Shown here in pieces: positions 8,189-16,837 of a DNA stretch of 64,000 nucleotides (position 1 is its first letter; each line of letters opens with the position of its first letter). Made by a program: the position numbers and the translations under genes. The notes under the pieces are model-generated. The model had not been told where the DNA came from and did no database searches. It saw nothing but the letters and a program-made list of their open reading frames with translations. Origin of the DNA: Paraliobacillus sp. PM-2 (GTDB taxonomy: Bacteria > Bacillota > Bacilli > Bacillales > Amphibacillaceae); NCBI RefSeq assembly GCF_001368815.1, contig NZ_CTEI01000001.1, positions 1,736,001 through 1,800,000 on the forward strand, read 5' to 3'.

Positions 8189-10135
8189 TTATATTGCGGT
8201 AAAATCAAACTGGTATGGAATTTCTTTTATTTCGCCAAACAAATCTTTATGCATATCTCTCCATAATTCACCTATTCCAATTTCCCCCTCTCTAATATCC
8301 TCCACAACAAGACCACCATCTGCACATAGTAGGTCATAAGCTTTTTGCACTTGTCCTTTTTTATACAATGCGAATATATAATAAAATGTTAATCTACTAT
8401 TATTTTGCTCTTTCTCATCCAAAGATTGATAAAGTTCAAGTGTTTTCTCATAGCCTTCACAGATAGATAGAATTCGGAAAGCCTCCTTGAGATATGACAT
8501 ATCTTTTTTACGCATTCGTATGCCTTTGGTAATGCTATCAATAGCTTTTTGCCAAACTTCTGTCATTACATATACCGAAGCAAGTCCATGGTATGCCCAC
8601 GCATTCTCTTTTGTTAGATTAGACTGGCGAAGCTCTTGTTCTGCTGCAAGGTACTCTCCCTTTTGAAAGTAAAAAATACCAAGCTGATAATGTGCATACC
8701 AATTCTTCTGTGGATTTTCTTCCACTATTTTTTTGAGTTTCTCAAAAAATACTTCATCAACCATAAATGGAGGTGGTACAAGTGTACTGTCTGGTTCTTC
8801 TAAAACTCCGGTTTCTAAAAATGCACGCCAGATCTGTTCCTCATCACTAGCATGAAATTCCAAATGCTCGGATATGTTGCATTTTCCTTGTAGATTTCTC
8901 TCCGTATTTTTTAGTGCTCCAAAACCGCTTCCTTTTTGACAAAGTTTCGCATCTTGTTTTGCCATATCCTTTGTATTAGAAAGAACTCCTCCCATTTCTT
9001 GGAATGCTGGTTTACTTGCTACTGTTTTGGTTACTGTTTCTCTTGCTTCTTCAAATGATTTTTCTAAGTCTTTCTCCTCTAATTGAAAAGCACCGTATCG
9101 CTCAAGCCATTCCCATGATGTATTTGGTTCCATTGGAAGGCACCCGTATTGTGTTTTTCCAAGACCAGCTTGTATTTCAATATACCTTCCCGCATCGTCT
9201 GTCAAGAATTCCTGCCAGTGATCTGCTGCCTGTTTGCTACCCCATGTAAATAATTTTCTAGATTGCAGTCGACTAGTAGACATATGCAAAAGACCATATC
9301 CTTTTTCATCCATATGTGCAATATATTTTGGATCATCTTTTTGAATATCAAAGAAATAATCGACTGCTGCTGGGATATTATTATATTTAGTAATGTCCAC
9401 ACCATCTACAACTGGAATATCTACTTTATATACACCGCCTTCATGGAATGTATACGCCTGATCAGCAGGAACAACAATTCGACCATTTTCATGCTCAGGC
9501 ACCGCAATATTACTCCACCAATACATCGGCACTACTTCTTCTCCAATATTAACAATTCGCATTCTAGCATTTAGAAACGCATCTTTCTCTCCTAACCAAA
9601 AGTCCATTTGATACGTAATACCGCGTATTCTTTCATATTCATACATACGCAAAATTGGTACCCCATCGTCTCCTTCTAATACCGCGGTATACAAAGGGGT
9701 TGTTGTAAATGGTGAATGCCCAATCACTCCAACGTTCCATTCTACGCCTCCACTAAACCAGGCATTTCGGATAGCTAAATTACTAAAGCGAATGACATCA
9801 TTTGTATATAATAAATTTCGGTTTCTTTGCTTATCCCAAAGCGACCATAGCCTCCCCCCCAGCTCTGGTAAGAAAACAGCCTTTAAGTAATTATTTTCAA
9901 GTACAATTGTTTTTACAGAACTTTCTTCTAGTTTCCTAGAATAGCTGGAAAATTGTCGATAGGGATAGGAATTAACACATGTTCCATACCCTCCATAGAT
10001 TTCATCTCCTTCGTCTAAATAAAATTCCAAATCATTTTGTAAGATCAATCCACCTATTAAATCCGGAACAGATGCTTCATTACCAAGTTTTCCTCTTTTT
10101 ATATTTTGGTAACCATATTGAATAGTAGGTATCAA
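8189..10135 (-). CDS. DUF5107 domain protein with C-terminal TPR repeats
   Basis: This 648-aa protein without a signal peptide has an N-terminal half (about 20-350) resembling the DUF5107 beta-sandwich, a galactose-mutarotase-like fold seen in polysaccharide-use loci (LPELGGRLWSLWDKQ, NAWFSGGVEWNVG, YWWSNIAVPE). Residues about 480-610 form TPR-like helical pairs (WYAHYQLGIFYFQKGEYLAAE, WAYHGLASVYV). From memory, relatives are often near 1000 aa or more, so this looks like a short form. The start is TTG at 10135, because no in-frame ATG precedes the conserved region and AGGGTG lies 10 nt upstream. It is divergent from an AraC regulator that probably controls it. The substrate is unknown. Confidence 0.75.
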   Translation of the reverse strand: MIPTIQYGYQNIKRGKLGNEASVPDLIGGLILQNDLEFYLDEGDEIYGGYGTCVNSYPYRQFSSYSRKLEESSVKTIVLENNYLKAVFLPELGGRLWSLWDKQRNRNLLYTNDVIRFSNLAIRNAWFSGGVEWNVGVIGHSPFTTTPLYTAVLEGDDGVPILRMYEYERIRGITYQMDFWLGEKDAFLNARMRIVNIGEEVVPMYWWSNIAVPEHENGRIVVPADQAYTFHEGGVYKVDIPVVDGVDITKYNNIPAAVDYFFDIQKDDPKYIAHMDEKGYGLLHMSTSRLQSRKLFTWGSKQAADHWQEFLTDDAGRYIEIQAGLGKTQYGCLPMEPNTSWEWLERYGAFQLEEKDLEKSFEEARETVTKTVASKPAFQEMGGVLSNTKDMAKQDAKLCQKGSGFGALKNTERNLQGKCNISEHLEFHASDEEQIWRAFLETGVLEEPDSTLVPPPFMVDEVFFEKLKKIVEENPQKNWYAHYQLGIFYFQKGEYLAAEQELRQSNLTKENAWAYHGLASVYVMTEVWQKAIDSITKGIRMRKKDMSYLKEAFRILSICEGYEKTLELYQSLDEKEQNNSRLTFYYIFALYKKGQVQKAYDLLCADGGLVVEDIREGEIGIGELWRDMHKDLFGEIKEIPYQFDFTAI

Positions 10136-10289
10136 TTTATTTCGTCACCCTTCCTTTAAAAATATAGCTTTATTATAACGAGTAAAAAACTTGGAAACAT
10201 TGTATTTAATTGCTCATCCATTTTAAAAAATTGCTATTTTTATTTTTTTTGGTTAAGATGAAACCATATTTTACTTAGGAGAATTATTT

Positions 10290-11132
10290 ATGATTGTAAA
10301 CGATTCCAAGATATTGATAAATTCACATTACTATATCTATTCCCCAAGTATACTAGCAAAAAAACTTTATTTATACCCTATATCCATTGGTCACTTTTTC
10401 TATAAACCGCATTATTCTCTTACGCGTGATAAATTTGATAGTTTTCTTATTATGTTTATCATTAAAGGAACATGTGACATAACCAATGGTGCAAACCAAT
10501 TCACTGCAAGAAGTGGTCAGTTTGTTTTGATAGACTGCTATTTACCACACAGTTATGAGAGCTCAGTATCATGGGAAGCGCTTTGGATGCACTTCGATGG
10601 TCCGCTTGCTCAAAATTATTTTCAGGAAATTAACAATCAGCATGGACATGTAATTACGCCTGAAGATGCTACAACCACATATCTCCATTTAGAACAAATC
10701 TATTCGTTATTTCATTCTACTTCTGCTATATCAGAGGCTAACATTTCAACTCTTATTACAGAGCTATTAAACGATCTACTACGAGGAAAACAAAATAAAA
10801 TGCACGGGAACTACTCTGAGTCTGTAGCAAGAGCTGTTACATATATAAACCAAAATTTTAAGAAACAATTATCCATTAAAACATTAGCGAAAAAAGCAAA
10901 TAGTAGCACCTATCATTTTATTCGTACTTTCACTAAAGAAACCGGAGTTACACCCTATCAGTATGTCATGAATACCCGAATTGCTGCTGCACGGTTTCTA
11001 TTAAAAGCTTCCGATGCTTCGATAAAAGATATTGCTTTTTCAACGGGCTTTCAAAGTGAAAGTAGTTTTTGTACTTGTTTTAAAAAAATCGAACAGCTCA
11101 CACCAAGTCAATATCGTAACAAACAAATATAA
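10290..11132 (+). CDS. AraC/XylS-family transcriptional regulator
   Basis: This 280-aa cytoplasmic regulator has an N-terminal cupin-like sensor domain (about 20-150, with FIIKGTCDITNG and FVLIDCYLPHSYE) and a C-terminal double helix-turn-helix (about 182-280, SIKTLAKKANSSTYHFIRTF and IKDIAFSTGFQSESSFCTCFKK). An AGGAG lies 8 nt before the ATG. It is divergent from the DUF5107 gene across a 154-bp intergenic region, so a sugar-responsive activator of that gene is the natural reading. The inducer is unknown. Confidence 0.88.
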   Translation: MIVNDSKILINSHYYIYSPSILAKKLYLYPISIGHFFYKPHYSLTRDKFDSFLIMFIIKGTCDITNGANQFTARSGQFVLIDCYLPHSYESSVSWEALWMHFDGPLAQNYFQEINNQHGHVITPEDATTTYLHLEQIYSLFHSTSAISEANISTLITELLNDLLRGKQNKMHGNYSESVARAVTYINQNFKKQLSIKTLAKKANSSTYHFIRTFTKETGVTPYQYVMNTRIAAARFLLKASDASIKDIAFSTGFQSESSFCTCFKKIEQLTPSQYRNKQI

Positions 11133-11415
11133 TCAATTGAAAAGATTTCTGCAATAATTGAATCAGATTATTAATTAAAACAGTAACAAGGGTTAATATA
11201 CCAATTTTAACATTGGGAAGTTAGTCCTCTATATATTTACATATAGTACAAAATATTGTTGATTTTTTAAAAACACTTGTAAAAAATGTATTTCCAATAT
11301 ATTATTGGTATGTATTGTAATTTGAGCGATTTAACGGAAAGGAATTTATGGTTATCTGGCAGCATATATATACTGACAAGATATTAAAACTAAAAAAATG
11401 TTAGGAGTGGAAAAT
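11133..11415. other. Intergenic stretch with no recognised gene
   Basis: This AT-rich spacer lies between the AraC regulator and the small membrane protein. No convincing ORF or strong T-tailed hairpin was seen. It presumably holds the promoter of the small gene. Confidence 0.5.
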
Positions 11416-11583
11416 ATGACAAAAAAGCTAATTATAAACCTCATTGGATGGTTATTTTTCATTTTTCTAACAATAGGTGTAGTATTCTTTCCAGAACAAT
11501 TTTCATGGTACACTACTAATATTGGTGGACTTATTTGTCTCCTCATTGGTATGGTTCTCATTTTTTATAAACCAAGAAAATAG
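11416..11583 (+). CDS. Small two-helix membrane protein
   Basis: This 55-aa protein consists almost entirely of two hydrophobic helices (about 5-22 and 32-49) with a short FFPEQFSWYTTN loop and a basic C-terminal YKPRK. The start at the ATG at 11416 is chosen because TAGGAGTGG stands 6-7 nt upstream; an ATG six codons earlier has no SD. It is followed by a good terminator. The family is unknown; similar tiny membrane proteins are common in Bacillaceae. It marks the last host gene before the genomic island. Confidence 0.6.
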   Translation: MTKKLIINLIGWLFFIFLTIGVVFFPEQFSWYTTNIGGLICLLIGMVLIFYKPRK

Positions 11584-11656
11584 GCTTAATAGTGTCAGTT
11601 AATTATGGATGTTACTTATCCTAGATTTAAATAATCATTAAATATAAGTTTCAAGA

Positions 11657-11697
11657 AACGGTAGTAACCTTTATAAACAAGGTAGCTACCGTTTTTT
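11657..11697 (+). terminator. Rho-independent terminator after the small membrane gene
   Basis: AACGGTAG (11657-11664) and inner AACCTT pair with AAGGT and CTACCGTT (11686-11693), followed by a T run on the plus strand. Confidence 0.8.
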
Positions 11698-11745
11698 ACA
11701 TGTAATTGGAAGGCCACTCCACAACCGGATAACTATTTTCAACGC

Positions 11746-11784
11746 AAAAAACGCCTCCCTTACTTGTTCAAAGTAAAAGAGGCG
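11746..11784 (-). terminator. Orphan minus-strand terminator, probably the original guaA terminator
   Basis: GAGGCG (11784-11779) with an inner AGTAA/TTACT stem pairs with CGCCTC (11757-11752), followed on the minus strand by TTTTTT. No minus-strand gene ends nearby except across the island boundary. It lies about 120 bp beyond the left copy of the guaA 3' end, as expected if the island separated guaA from its terminator. Confidence 0.65.
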
Positions 11785-11903
11785 CAACATTGTTTTAACG
11801 TTATATAGTTGCACGTTTATTATTATATTAGATGCGTCATGTGTTCTGAAAAGGCATAGCGTCAATATCTACGCCTATTTACCCGCACACAGAATTAACT
11901 GGT

Positions 11904-11915
11904 CTATTCCCACTC
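11904..11915 (-). other. Left attachment site: residual guaA 3' end
   Basis: Minus strand GAGTGGGAATAG reads Glu-Trp-Glu-stop, the same C-terminus as GuaA, against GAGTGGGAGTAA at the real guaA end (28509-28498). The shared core is GAGTGGGA. This fits an ancestral guaA end displaced by site-specific integration. Confidence 0.6.
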
Positions 11916-12010
11916 TTTTATTATTAACAGACTTATAGCACACGATCGTTGATTTATAGGGATTCCAGATTAAATATAGCCGAAATAACGAGGTTAGACG
12001 TGGTTACGAT

Positions 12011-12022
12011 GGTGACATAGAT
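12011..12022. repeat. Left-end integrase arm-type repeat
   Basis: GGTGACATAGAT is identical to the third repeat unit at the right end of the island (28434-28445) and in the same orientation. Such repeats next to att cores are typical binding sites for Tn916-type integrases. Confidence 0.55.
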
Positions 12023-12083
12023 GACTATCTTTAATCCATTTTAAACCTTTATAATTATATTTTCGTACCTATATCGTCTCCAT

Positions 12084-12173
12084 TGATTACAGCAACAGTA
12101 ATGTACCACTTCTGCCATGTTTTGTACCATCAGTTGCCACAGATTTTACCACTCTCTGTCAACACATTTACAA
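12084..12173 (-). repeat. Left end of the transposon unit: terminal repeat with four tandem sites
   Basis: Read on the minus strand from 12173 the units start TTGTAAATG, TGGTAAAAT, TGGTACAAA and TGGTACATT, spaced 22, 22 and 21 bp, and end GCTGTAATCA. The outer 49 bp share blocks TGATTACAGC, AATG, ACCAC, TCTGCCAT and TACCATCA with the right end. Confidence 0.75.
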
Positions 12174-12386
12174 AAGAAATAATTTAGAGATATTGAATTT
12201 CAAAACCCTAATCCTCCTTTTTTATCGTGGGATTAGGATTTTAGATTTCTGGAATCGCAATATTTTAGTGAATATTAAGATGAATTAAAAATATTTGCTG
12301 ATTGCATAGCAAGTATCAATTATAAAACAGGTACCGTTAATCTAACTAAAGATAAATAATGCATTAAACATACCATGTTATCTCTA

Positions 12387-13199
12387 TTAAAGCTTACGGT
12401 TGGTATCTAATGGTTTTTCCACTGAACCTTTAAATGAAATTTTCCCATTGCTTTTATCTAATGAAAATTTAACTGTGTTTCCATATTTATCTCTAGCAAT
12501 GACATCATCTTTTTGAATATAAACATTTGTCGCACGAAATCCCAATTTATTTTCAGTAAGAATTTTATTTACCTTTTTCAAGAAAGTCCGCTTATTATAT
12601 TTTCTTTTCGCTGATGTTCCTCTAAGACCTCTTGCAGAAATGCTTTCTTTATATGGGGCTACATATTGAGTTTTCCTAGCAACCCATCGAGAAGGAATTG
12701 CATCCTTTGGTAGGTCTGAATACGAAAGATTTCCAGCAATCCTTGATCGAACTCTTACTATTCTCGGAGATACATATGAGGATATTCCTTCTTTTTTAGA
12801 ACTACTTTCGTCATCAACTGGTTTAACTACATTACTATCCTCTTTATCGTTTAATATTTCTTGAATGTCGTAATTGGATATAATTTCACTTAAAATATCT
12901 TCTATGCACTCGCTGTTATTAACGATATACCTTTCCTCATTTGTTAACACCTCATAGTTTGAAGTGTTTATTCTAATTTTAAAGATATTAAACTCCCTTA
13001 AATAAGGTTTATTTGCAACAAGGTCAAGTAAGATAAGCCTTGGTGTGGACTGTTCTTCCTCTAACCCTATAACTTTAATATTTTTTTCTAGGGTAGTAGC
13101 AAATTCTTTTGTTGATTTTTGTATTACTTCAATAAACGAAGTAACAAGTTCCTGACCTTGAGAATCTTTTGAAAGTTGAAAATAATTTACAGATACCAT
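12387..13199 (-). CDS. Unknown protein, partner of the EEP-fold protein in the transposon unit
   Basis: This protein of about 270 aa is not recognised. The N-terminal part (1-120) looks like a compact alpha/beta domain. Residues about 120-145 are a charged Ser/Asp/Lys linker, and the C-terminal part (about 148-245) is very basic (Arg/Lys-rich, including GTSAKRKYNKRTFLKK), which suggests nucleic-acid contact. A final segment, IARDKYGNTVKFSLDKSNG, reads like a small beta-hairpin. The start is the ATG at 13199 with AAGGAG 8 nt upstream; the earlier GTG overlaps the SD. It begins 12 bp after the EEP stop, so the pair is one operon. No transmembrane segment or signal peptide. Confidence 0.6.
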   Translation of the reverse strand: MVSVNYFQLSKDSQGQELVTSFIEVIQKSTKEFATTLEKNIKVIGLEEEQSTPRLILLDLVANKPYLREFNIFKIRINTSNYEVLTNEERYIVNNSECIEDILSEIISNYDIQEILNDKEDSNVVKPVDDESSSKKEGISSYVSPRIVRVRSRIAGNLSYSDLPKDAIPSRWVARKTQYVAPYKESISARGLRGTSAKRKYNKRTFLKKVNKILTENKLGFRATNVYIQKDDVIARDKYGNTVKFSLDKSNGKISFKGSVEKPLDTNRKL

Positions 13200-13211
13200 A
13201 AATATCACTCC

Positions 13212-14120
13212 TTATTTTTTTATTTCTAATGTATAAGAGATTGGTAAATGGTCTGAGTAGTTTATTCGGTTAGGAATTAAATTTGTGTCGAGTAAATCAA
13301 CCTTACTCCATCCAGTTAAGACTTCAAAAGAGTTTGTTCCTGTTGATGAAATATATGGACTTATTAACACTTGATCGAAAGCATGCCAGTAATCTACATA
13401 TGTGTCCTTGTTTCGCGGGACATAATGAATAGTGCCTGGTGGTTTTCTTAATTTTCCAGTTAAGTCATTTGAAAAGATACTCCAAGACGGATTGAAAAAA
13501 TAATCTTTTCCTTTGCTAACTGTTTTGGCGGTTTGTTTACAGTGAGTAGCTTTAAATGATAATTCACTTACCATCCCTCTATCAAAAGGGTTCATATTAA
13601 AATCTCCAATAATTAATACTTTCTTTACTGTGTAAGAATTTATATATGAGGCTATTAGAGAATATTCATCTCTGGAAATAACGTAACGATCTGATTCGTC
13701 AGGGAATGATACCGGTGAATCCAAGTGGACCCCGACCAACATATATTTATCACCACTAAAATTATAAATAATGATTGTAAATCTCTGATCTTCCTTAAAA
13801 AACAAAACTTCAGAGTCTTTATATTTATCGAAAAGTGCAACGCGGACATTTCCCTTTAACTGTGTGCGAGAACTAAAACCGAGAGGTTCTAATGCTTGAT
13901 TAAGCGCATCCCTACTCTTTTGGGTAGTTTCACTAAAAAATAAAATATCAAATGACCTTTTTTCAACAAGATCTTTTATTACAGTAGATAAGTCCTTTTT
14001 CATAAGATTCCAAAAAAGGATGTTTGATGTGGTTACTTCAAAGGATGTTTTTACCTTTTTTGGTTTCTTTATTTTTTTTGCTATAATTGTATTTGACACG
14101 ATTTCTACACCACGATTCAT
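13212..14120 (-). CDS. Endonuclease/exonuclease/phosphatase (EEP) family protein
   Basis: This 302-aa protein has the EEP catalytic set: Asn38 in FWNLM, Glu64 in FFSET, His132 in VGVHLDS, Asp173 and Asn175 in GDFNMN, Asp249 in FDQVLIS, and Asp290-His291 in SDHLP. A basic Lys-rich stretch (14-24) precedes the domain. Members cut DNA or RNA or hydrolyse phosphoesters, so the chemistry is open. With intact catalytic residues it should be active. It is the first gene of the two-gene cargo of the transposon unit, so a defence or toxin-like role is plausible but unproven. No SD is evident before the ATG. Confidence 0.82.
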   Translation of the reverse strand: MNRGVEIVSNTIIAKKIKKPKKVKTSFEVTTSNILFWNLMKKDLSTVIKDLVEKRSFDILFFSETTQKSRDALNQALEPLGFSSRTQLKGNVRVALFDKYKDSEVLFFKEDQRFTIIIYNFSGDKYMLVGVHLDSPVSFPDESDRYVISRDEYSLIASYINSYTVKKVLIIGDFNMNPFDRGMVSELSFKATHCKQTAKTVSKGKDYFFNPSWSIFSNDLTGKLRKPPGTIHYVPRNKDTYVDYWHAFDQVLISPYISSTGTNSFEVLTGWSKVDLLDTNLIPNRINYSDHLPISYTLEIKK

Positions 14121-14398
14121 TAAGTTTATAACCTATATCTTACCATTACTTCTTAGCATTATGAAAGATTCTTATAGAATTCTTTAAAATAAACTACTTG
14201 CGAGACTAAGCAATATTTCATCAAGCCACTATAAAATGAAATCATTTGTTGCACAGTATAAGTCTACTGTGTCATATAAAGTTTGCCACACGATCAGTCC
14301 AGTATTGCTGGTATTATTGTAATTCAATCAAATTTCGAAAAACCTTGATACTCCACACTAGGGCTATATAACACCTTATAACACAAAAAAGTTTTCTG

Positions 14399-14489
14399 TG
14401 GTAAACACTTTTGTCTTTTCTTGGTACAATTCATGTAAATTGATGGTAGATACTATGGCAGAGGTGGTTCATTTCAATGGCTGTAATCA
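14399..14489 (+). repeat. Right end of the transposon unit: terminal repeat with four tandem sites
   Basis: Units starting TGGTAAACA, TGGTACAAT, TGGTAGATA and TGGTTCATT are spaced 23, 22 and 21 bp and end GCTGTAATCA. This is an inverted counterpart of 12084-12173. The next bases are TCCAT, matching the left flank. Confidence 0.75.
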
Positions 14490-14516
14490 TCCATTAAACA
14501 GATGTTATCAATCACT

Positions 14517-14993
14517 TTAAAACTCCCAATCTTCATTATTGCACCTATAAATAAATTCTTTTACGCAGTTATAGTAAACTTTCGTTTCTTTAATTGTATC
14601 TATATAATTTGTCTCACGAATAAATTCTAGAAGTAACTCCTGAATCTCACCAATACTATAATTTCTAGACAAAGTATGTAGGATGCAAATATCGCTATTA
14701 TTTACTGGTGTTTTGTTAGAACCTTTCAACGACCTAGCAGCTTGTGCTCTGATTACGCTTTCATTAATACCTAAATTTTCAGCATATTCTTTTACTTCAC
14801 AAAAAATAATACAGAAAACATCAATTCTATATTTCCCAAATTTAGATATATCTTTAACTGCTTTGCCTTTCTTAAATGTATTCATTTGGATATTCTCTCT
14901 GTATAACTTTAACTTTTGATAAAAATCCTTTTTAAATTCTTCACTTTTCATTAATTCTCTTAATTGGTTAAAAGAAAGATCTAACGACAACAT
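14517..14993 (-). CDS. Unknown 158-aa helical protein of the island
   Basis: This 158-aa protein is not recognised. It is predicted largely helical and soluble, with a charged N-terminal region and an INESVIRAQAARSLKGS segment near residue 75-91 that could be a helical recognition element. It lies 88 bp downstream of the TIGR04141-like gene on the same strand, so it may be a partner of it. Its stop codon is only 28 bp from the right border of the transposon unit, which therefore inserted just past this gene without breaking it. No SD is obvious before the ATG at 14993. Confidence 0.55.
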   Translation of the reverse strand: MLSLDLSFNQLRELMKSEEFKKDFYQKLKLYRENIQMNTFKKGKAVKDISKFGKYRIDVFCIIFCEVKEYAENLGINESVIRAQAARSLKGSNKTPVNNSDICILHTLSRNYSIGEIQELLLEFIRETNYIDTIKETKVYYNCVKEFIYRCNNEDWEF

Positions 14994-15081
14994 ATTATAA
15001 CCACCATTTTCTTTTAAAGTAATTACGAAATTGAATCAAACTAAGTCTCACTGTTAAAACACAAGAAATGAATCTCAAAAA

Positions 15082-16689
15082 CTAACTAATTTCCTGCTTT
15101 ATCGATAGCAGTGAGTATTGGAAATTCATAGAGTCTAAAGTATCTAAAACTTGCGTTAAATTAACCATAGAAAAGAAAGGTAAAACATTTTCCATTTCTT
15201 CCTCTTTTTTATGAATAATTGCAAATATTATTTCAAAATCACTATTATTATCTTTTTCACTTAAAGGATCGACCAGTAGTTTTTCTTGTGCAATTCTATT
15301 AACATGAGCACGAAACTCATTTTCTATAGCTAAAATTCTAGAAGAAACCAGTGCTTGAGAAAAAAGGTGACTTAACTTTGAAGAAGATCCTCCTTTTTTG
15401 ATGTGAATAAGTTGTTTATCTTTTGTAAATATGTCGCAAGGTTCTATCTTACTTAATCCGTATGCTTTGGGTTGATAATTTTTCTGATCCATTAACACAT
15501 AACTTGGATTACTTTGTGCAACTCTTTCATTATATGTTCCTTCATGTTCTTTAAATTTGCATGACGGGAACTGTAAATTACTTTTATACACATTTTTTAT
15601 TCTTTCTTTAATTTGGCTATAAAAGTTCTTATTAATTTCATACCAATCGCCGTAACATAATAGATAAAGTGAATTGTTAAGAGAAGTTTCAAAAATTATA
15701 GCTTCATAAATATTTGAAACCTTAAACTCCTCATTAGTGTTATTAATTGAGAACAAACCATCTCTTTTAAGTTTGCTAATAATATTAATCTCAGTTCTCT
15801 GATTAATATATTGAAAGTAATCAGTATAATTAATATCTATAGAAACTAGCTTGTCTTTACTTTTTCCTGTACCTGTAAAATAAAACCCAAATATATTTTC
15901 CCAATCAATTATTTTGTTTGGAGCAATAGAAAGTTTTGGGTTTAACGTTTTAATTCCATCAATTAATTTTTTATCTAATTCTTCAATTATTTGAGAATCT
16001 TTTTCTCTCTGTATGTTATCTAGCCAATCAAACCCATTTCTTTTATAATGATCTTCATTATACGTTTTAAAATAAAAAGTGATATCTGATTTAATTTTTT
16101 CAATATCCATTTTCCGAGTTATTGTTAATGAGTCAGTTCCTACAATAAATCTTGCAATTGATTCATTTGAGGAAGAACCTGATAATGTTTTTAAAATTTC
16201 TCTACTTTTATTTACTTGAAACAGTTCTTGATTAGCATATTCAGTAGACTGTTTTTGAGTATCGACAATGGTATCTTCTATTGTCATAGAATTAAGACTT
16301 CTAATCTTTTTTGAATCAATTAAATTAGCAGCAACAATTAACCCAAAATTTCTAACAATAGTAGAGTAATTCAACATCGACTTACCGTACCCATAAACAA
16401 TGCTAAAAAAACGATTATTGTACTTTAGTATCATGATAGCTTTATTTGAAGCATTTTCTTTAATATCTATTTCTTCATTTGTCAGTTTTTCAATTACTTC
16501 TTTCCAATCAGGAGTATTTACTGTTGGGTGATGAACATAAATTTTACCTTCTAAACCTATTTCTTTTTTAACTACGTAAGTATCGACTGAATTCAAACTA
16601 CTATCTTTTATACAATCTTCATAATCAGAAACGCTATCTTTATGAAGATATAATGATATTTTTTGTACTTTTAAATCATCATTAGTCAA
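15082..16689 (-). CDS. TIGR04141 / DUF6119-like sporadically distributed protein
   Basis: This 535-aa protein resembles, from memory, the TIGR04141 family of patchy distribution found on mobile islands. Supporting segments are NNRFFSIVYGYGKSML near 90-106, LYLLCYGDWYEIN near 340-352, and EPCDIF followed by IHIKKGGSSSKLSHLFSQAL near 425-460. The start is TTG at 16689 with GGGGAG 6 nt upstream. No catalytic motif can be named. It follows the AlwI-like nuclease on the same strand after 148 bp, which suggests an accessory role in the same defence module. Function is unknown. Confidence 0.65.
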   Translation of the reverse strand: MTNDDLKVQKISLYLHKDSVSDYEDCIKDSSLNSVDTYVVKKEIGLEGKIYVHHPTVNTPDWKEVIEKLTNEEIDIKENASNKAIMILKYNNRFFSIVYGYGKSMLNYSTIVRNFGLIVAANLIDSKKIRSLNSMTIEDTIVDTQKQSTEYANQELFQVNKSREILKTLSGSSSNESIARFIVGTDSLTITRKMDIEKIKSDITFYFKTYNEDHYKRNGFDWLDNIQREKDSQIIEELDKKLIDGIKTLNPKLSIAPNKIIDWENIFGFYFTGTGKSKDKLVSIDINYTDYFQYINQRTEINIISKLKRDGLFSINNTNEEFKVSNIYEAIIFETSLNNSLYLLCYGDWYEINKNFYSQIKERIKNVYKSNLQFPSCKFKEHEGTYNERVAQSNPSYVLMDQKNYQPKAYGLSKIEPCDIFTKDKQLIHIKKGGSSSKLSHLFSQALVSSRILAIENEFRAHVNRIAQEKLLVDPLSEKDNNSDFEIIFAIIHKKEEEMENVLPFFSMVNLTQVLDTLDSMNFQYSLLSIKQEIS

Positions 16690-16837
16690 CGCATACTCCC
16701 CCTCTCAGATAATATAAACAATCAAGTATAATTTTAATAGCATATACGGATTTCAGAACTCGTCATACAAAAAATAGCTTAGTCAATTACATCTTACCAA
16801 TATAGTTGCAACATAAGAACAGACTTTCTATTTATAT

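Larger units (their letters stand above)
12084..14489. mobile_element. Non-autonomous Tn7/Mu-like transposon unit carrying two genes
   Basis: The 2406-bp unit begins TGATTACAGC and ends GCTGTAATCA, so it has TG...CA ends. It is flanked on both sides by the 5-bp direct repeat TCCAT (12079-12083 and 14490-14494). Each end carries four degenerate 21-23-bp TGGTA-type repeats (12084-12173 and 14399-14489), as in transposons whose DDE transposase binds arrays of sites (Tn7, Tn5053, Mu). Only two genes lie inside and neither resembles a transposase, so mobilisation would need one in trans. The boundaries and duplication are seen directly; the family is inferred. Confidence 0.75.

Noticed and set aside
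12084-14489. Reading the EEP gene pair as a classical IS element
   Set aside because: The proteins lack any DDE, HUH or serine/tyrosine recombinase motif; only the ends look transposon-like, so it is called non-autonomous.
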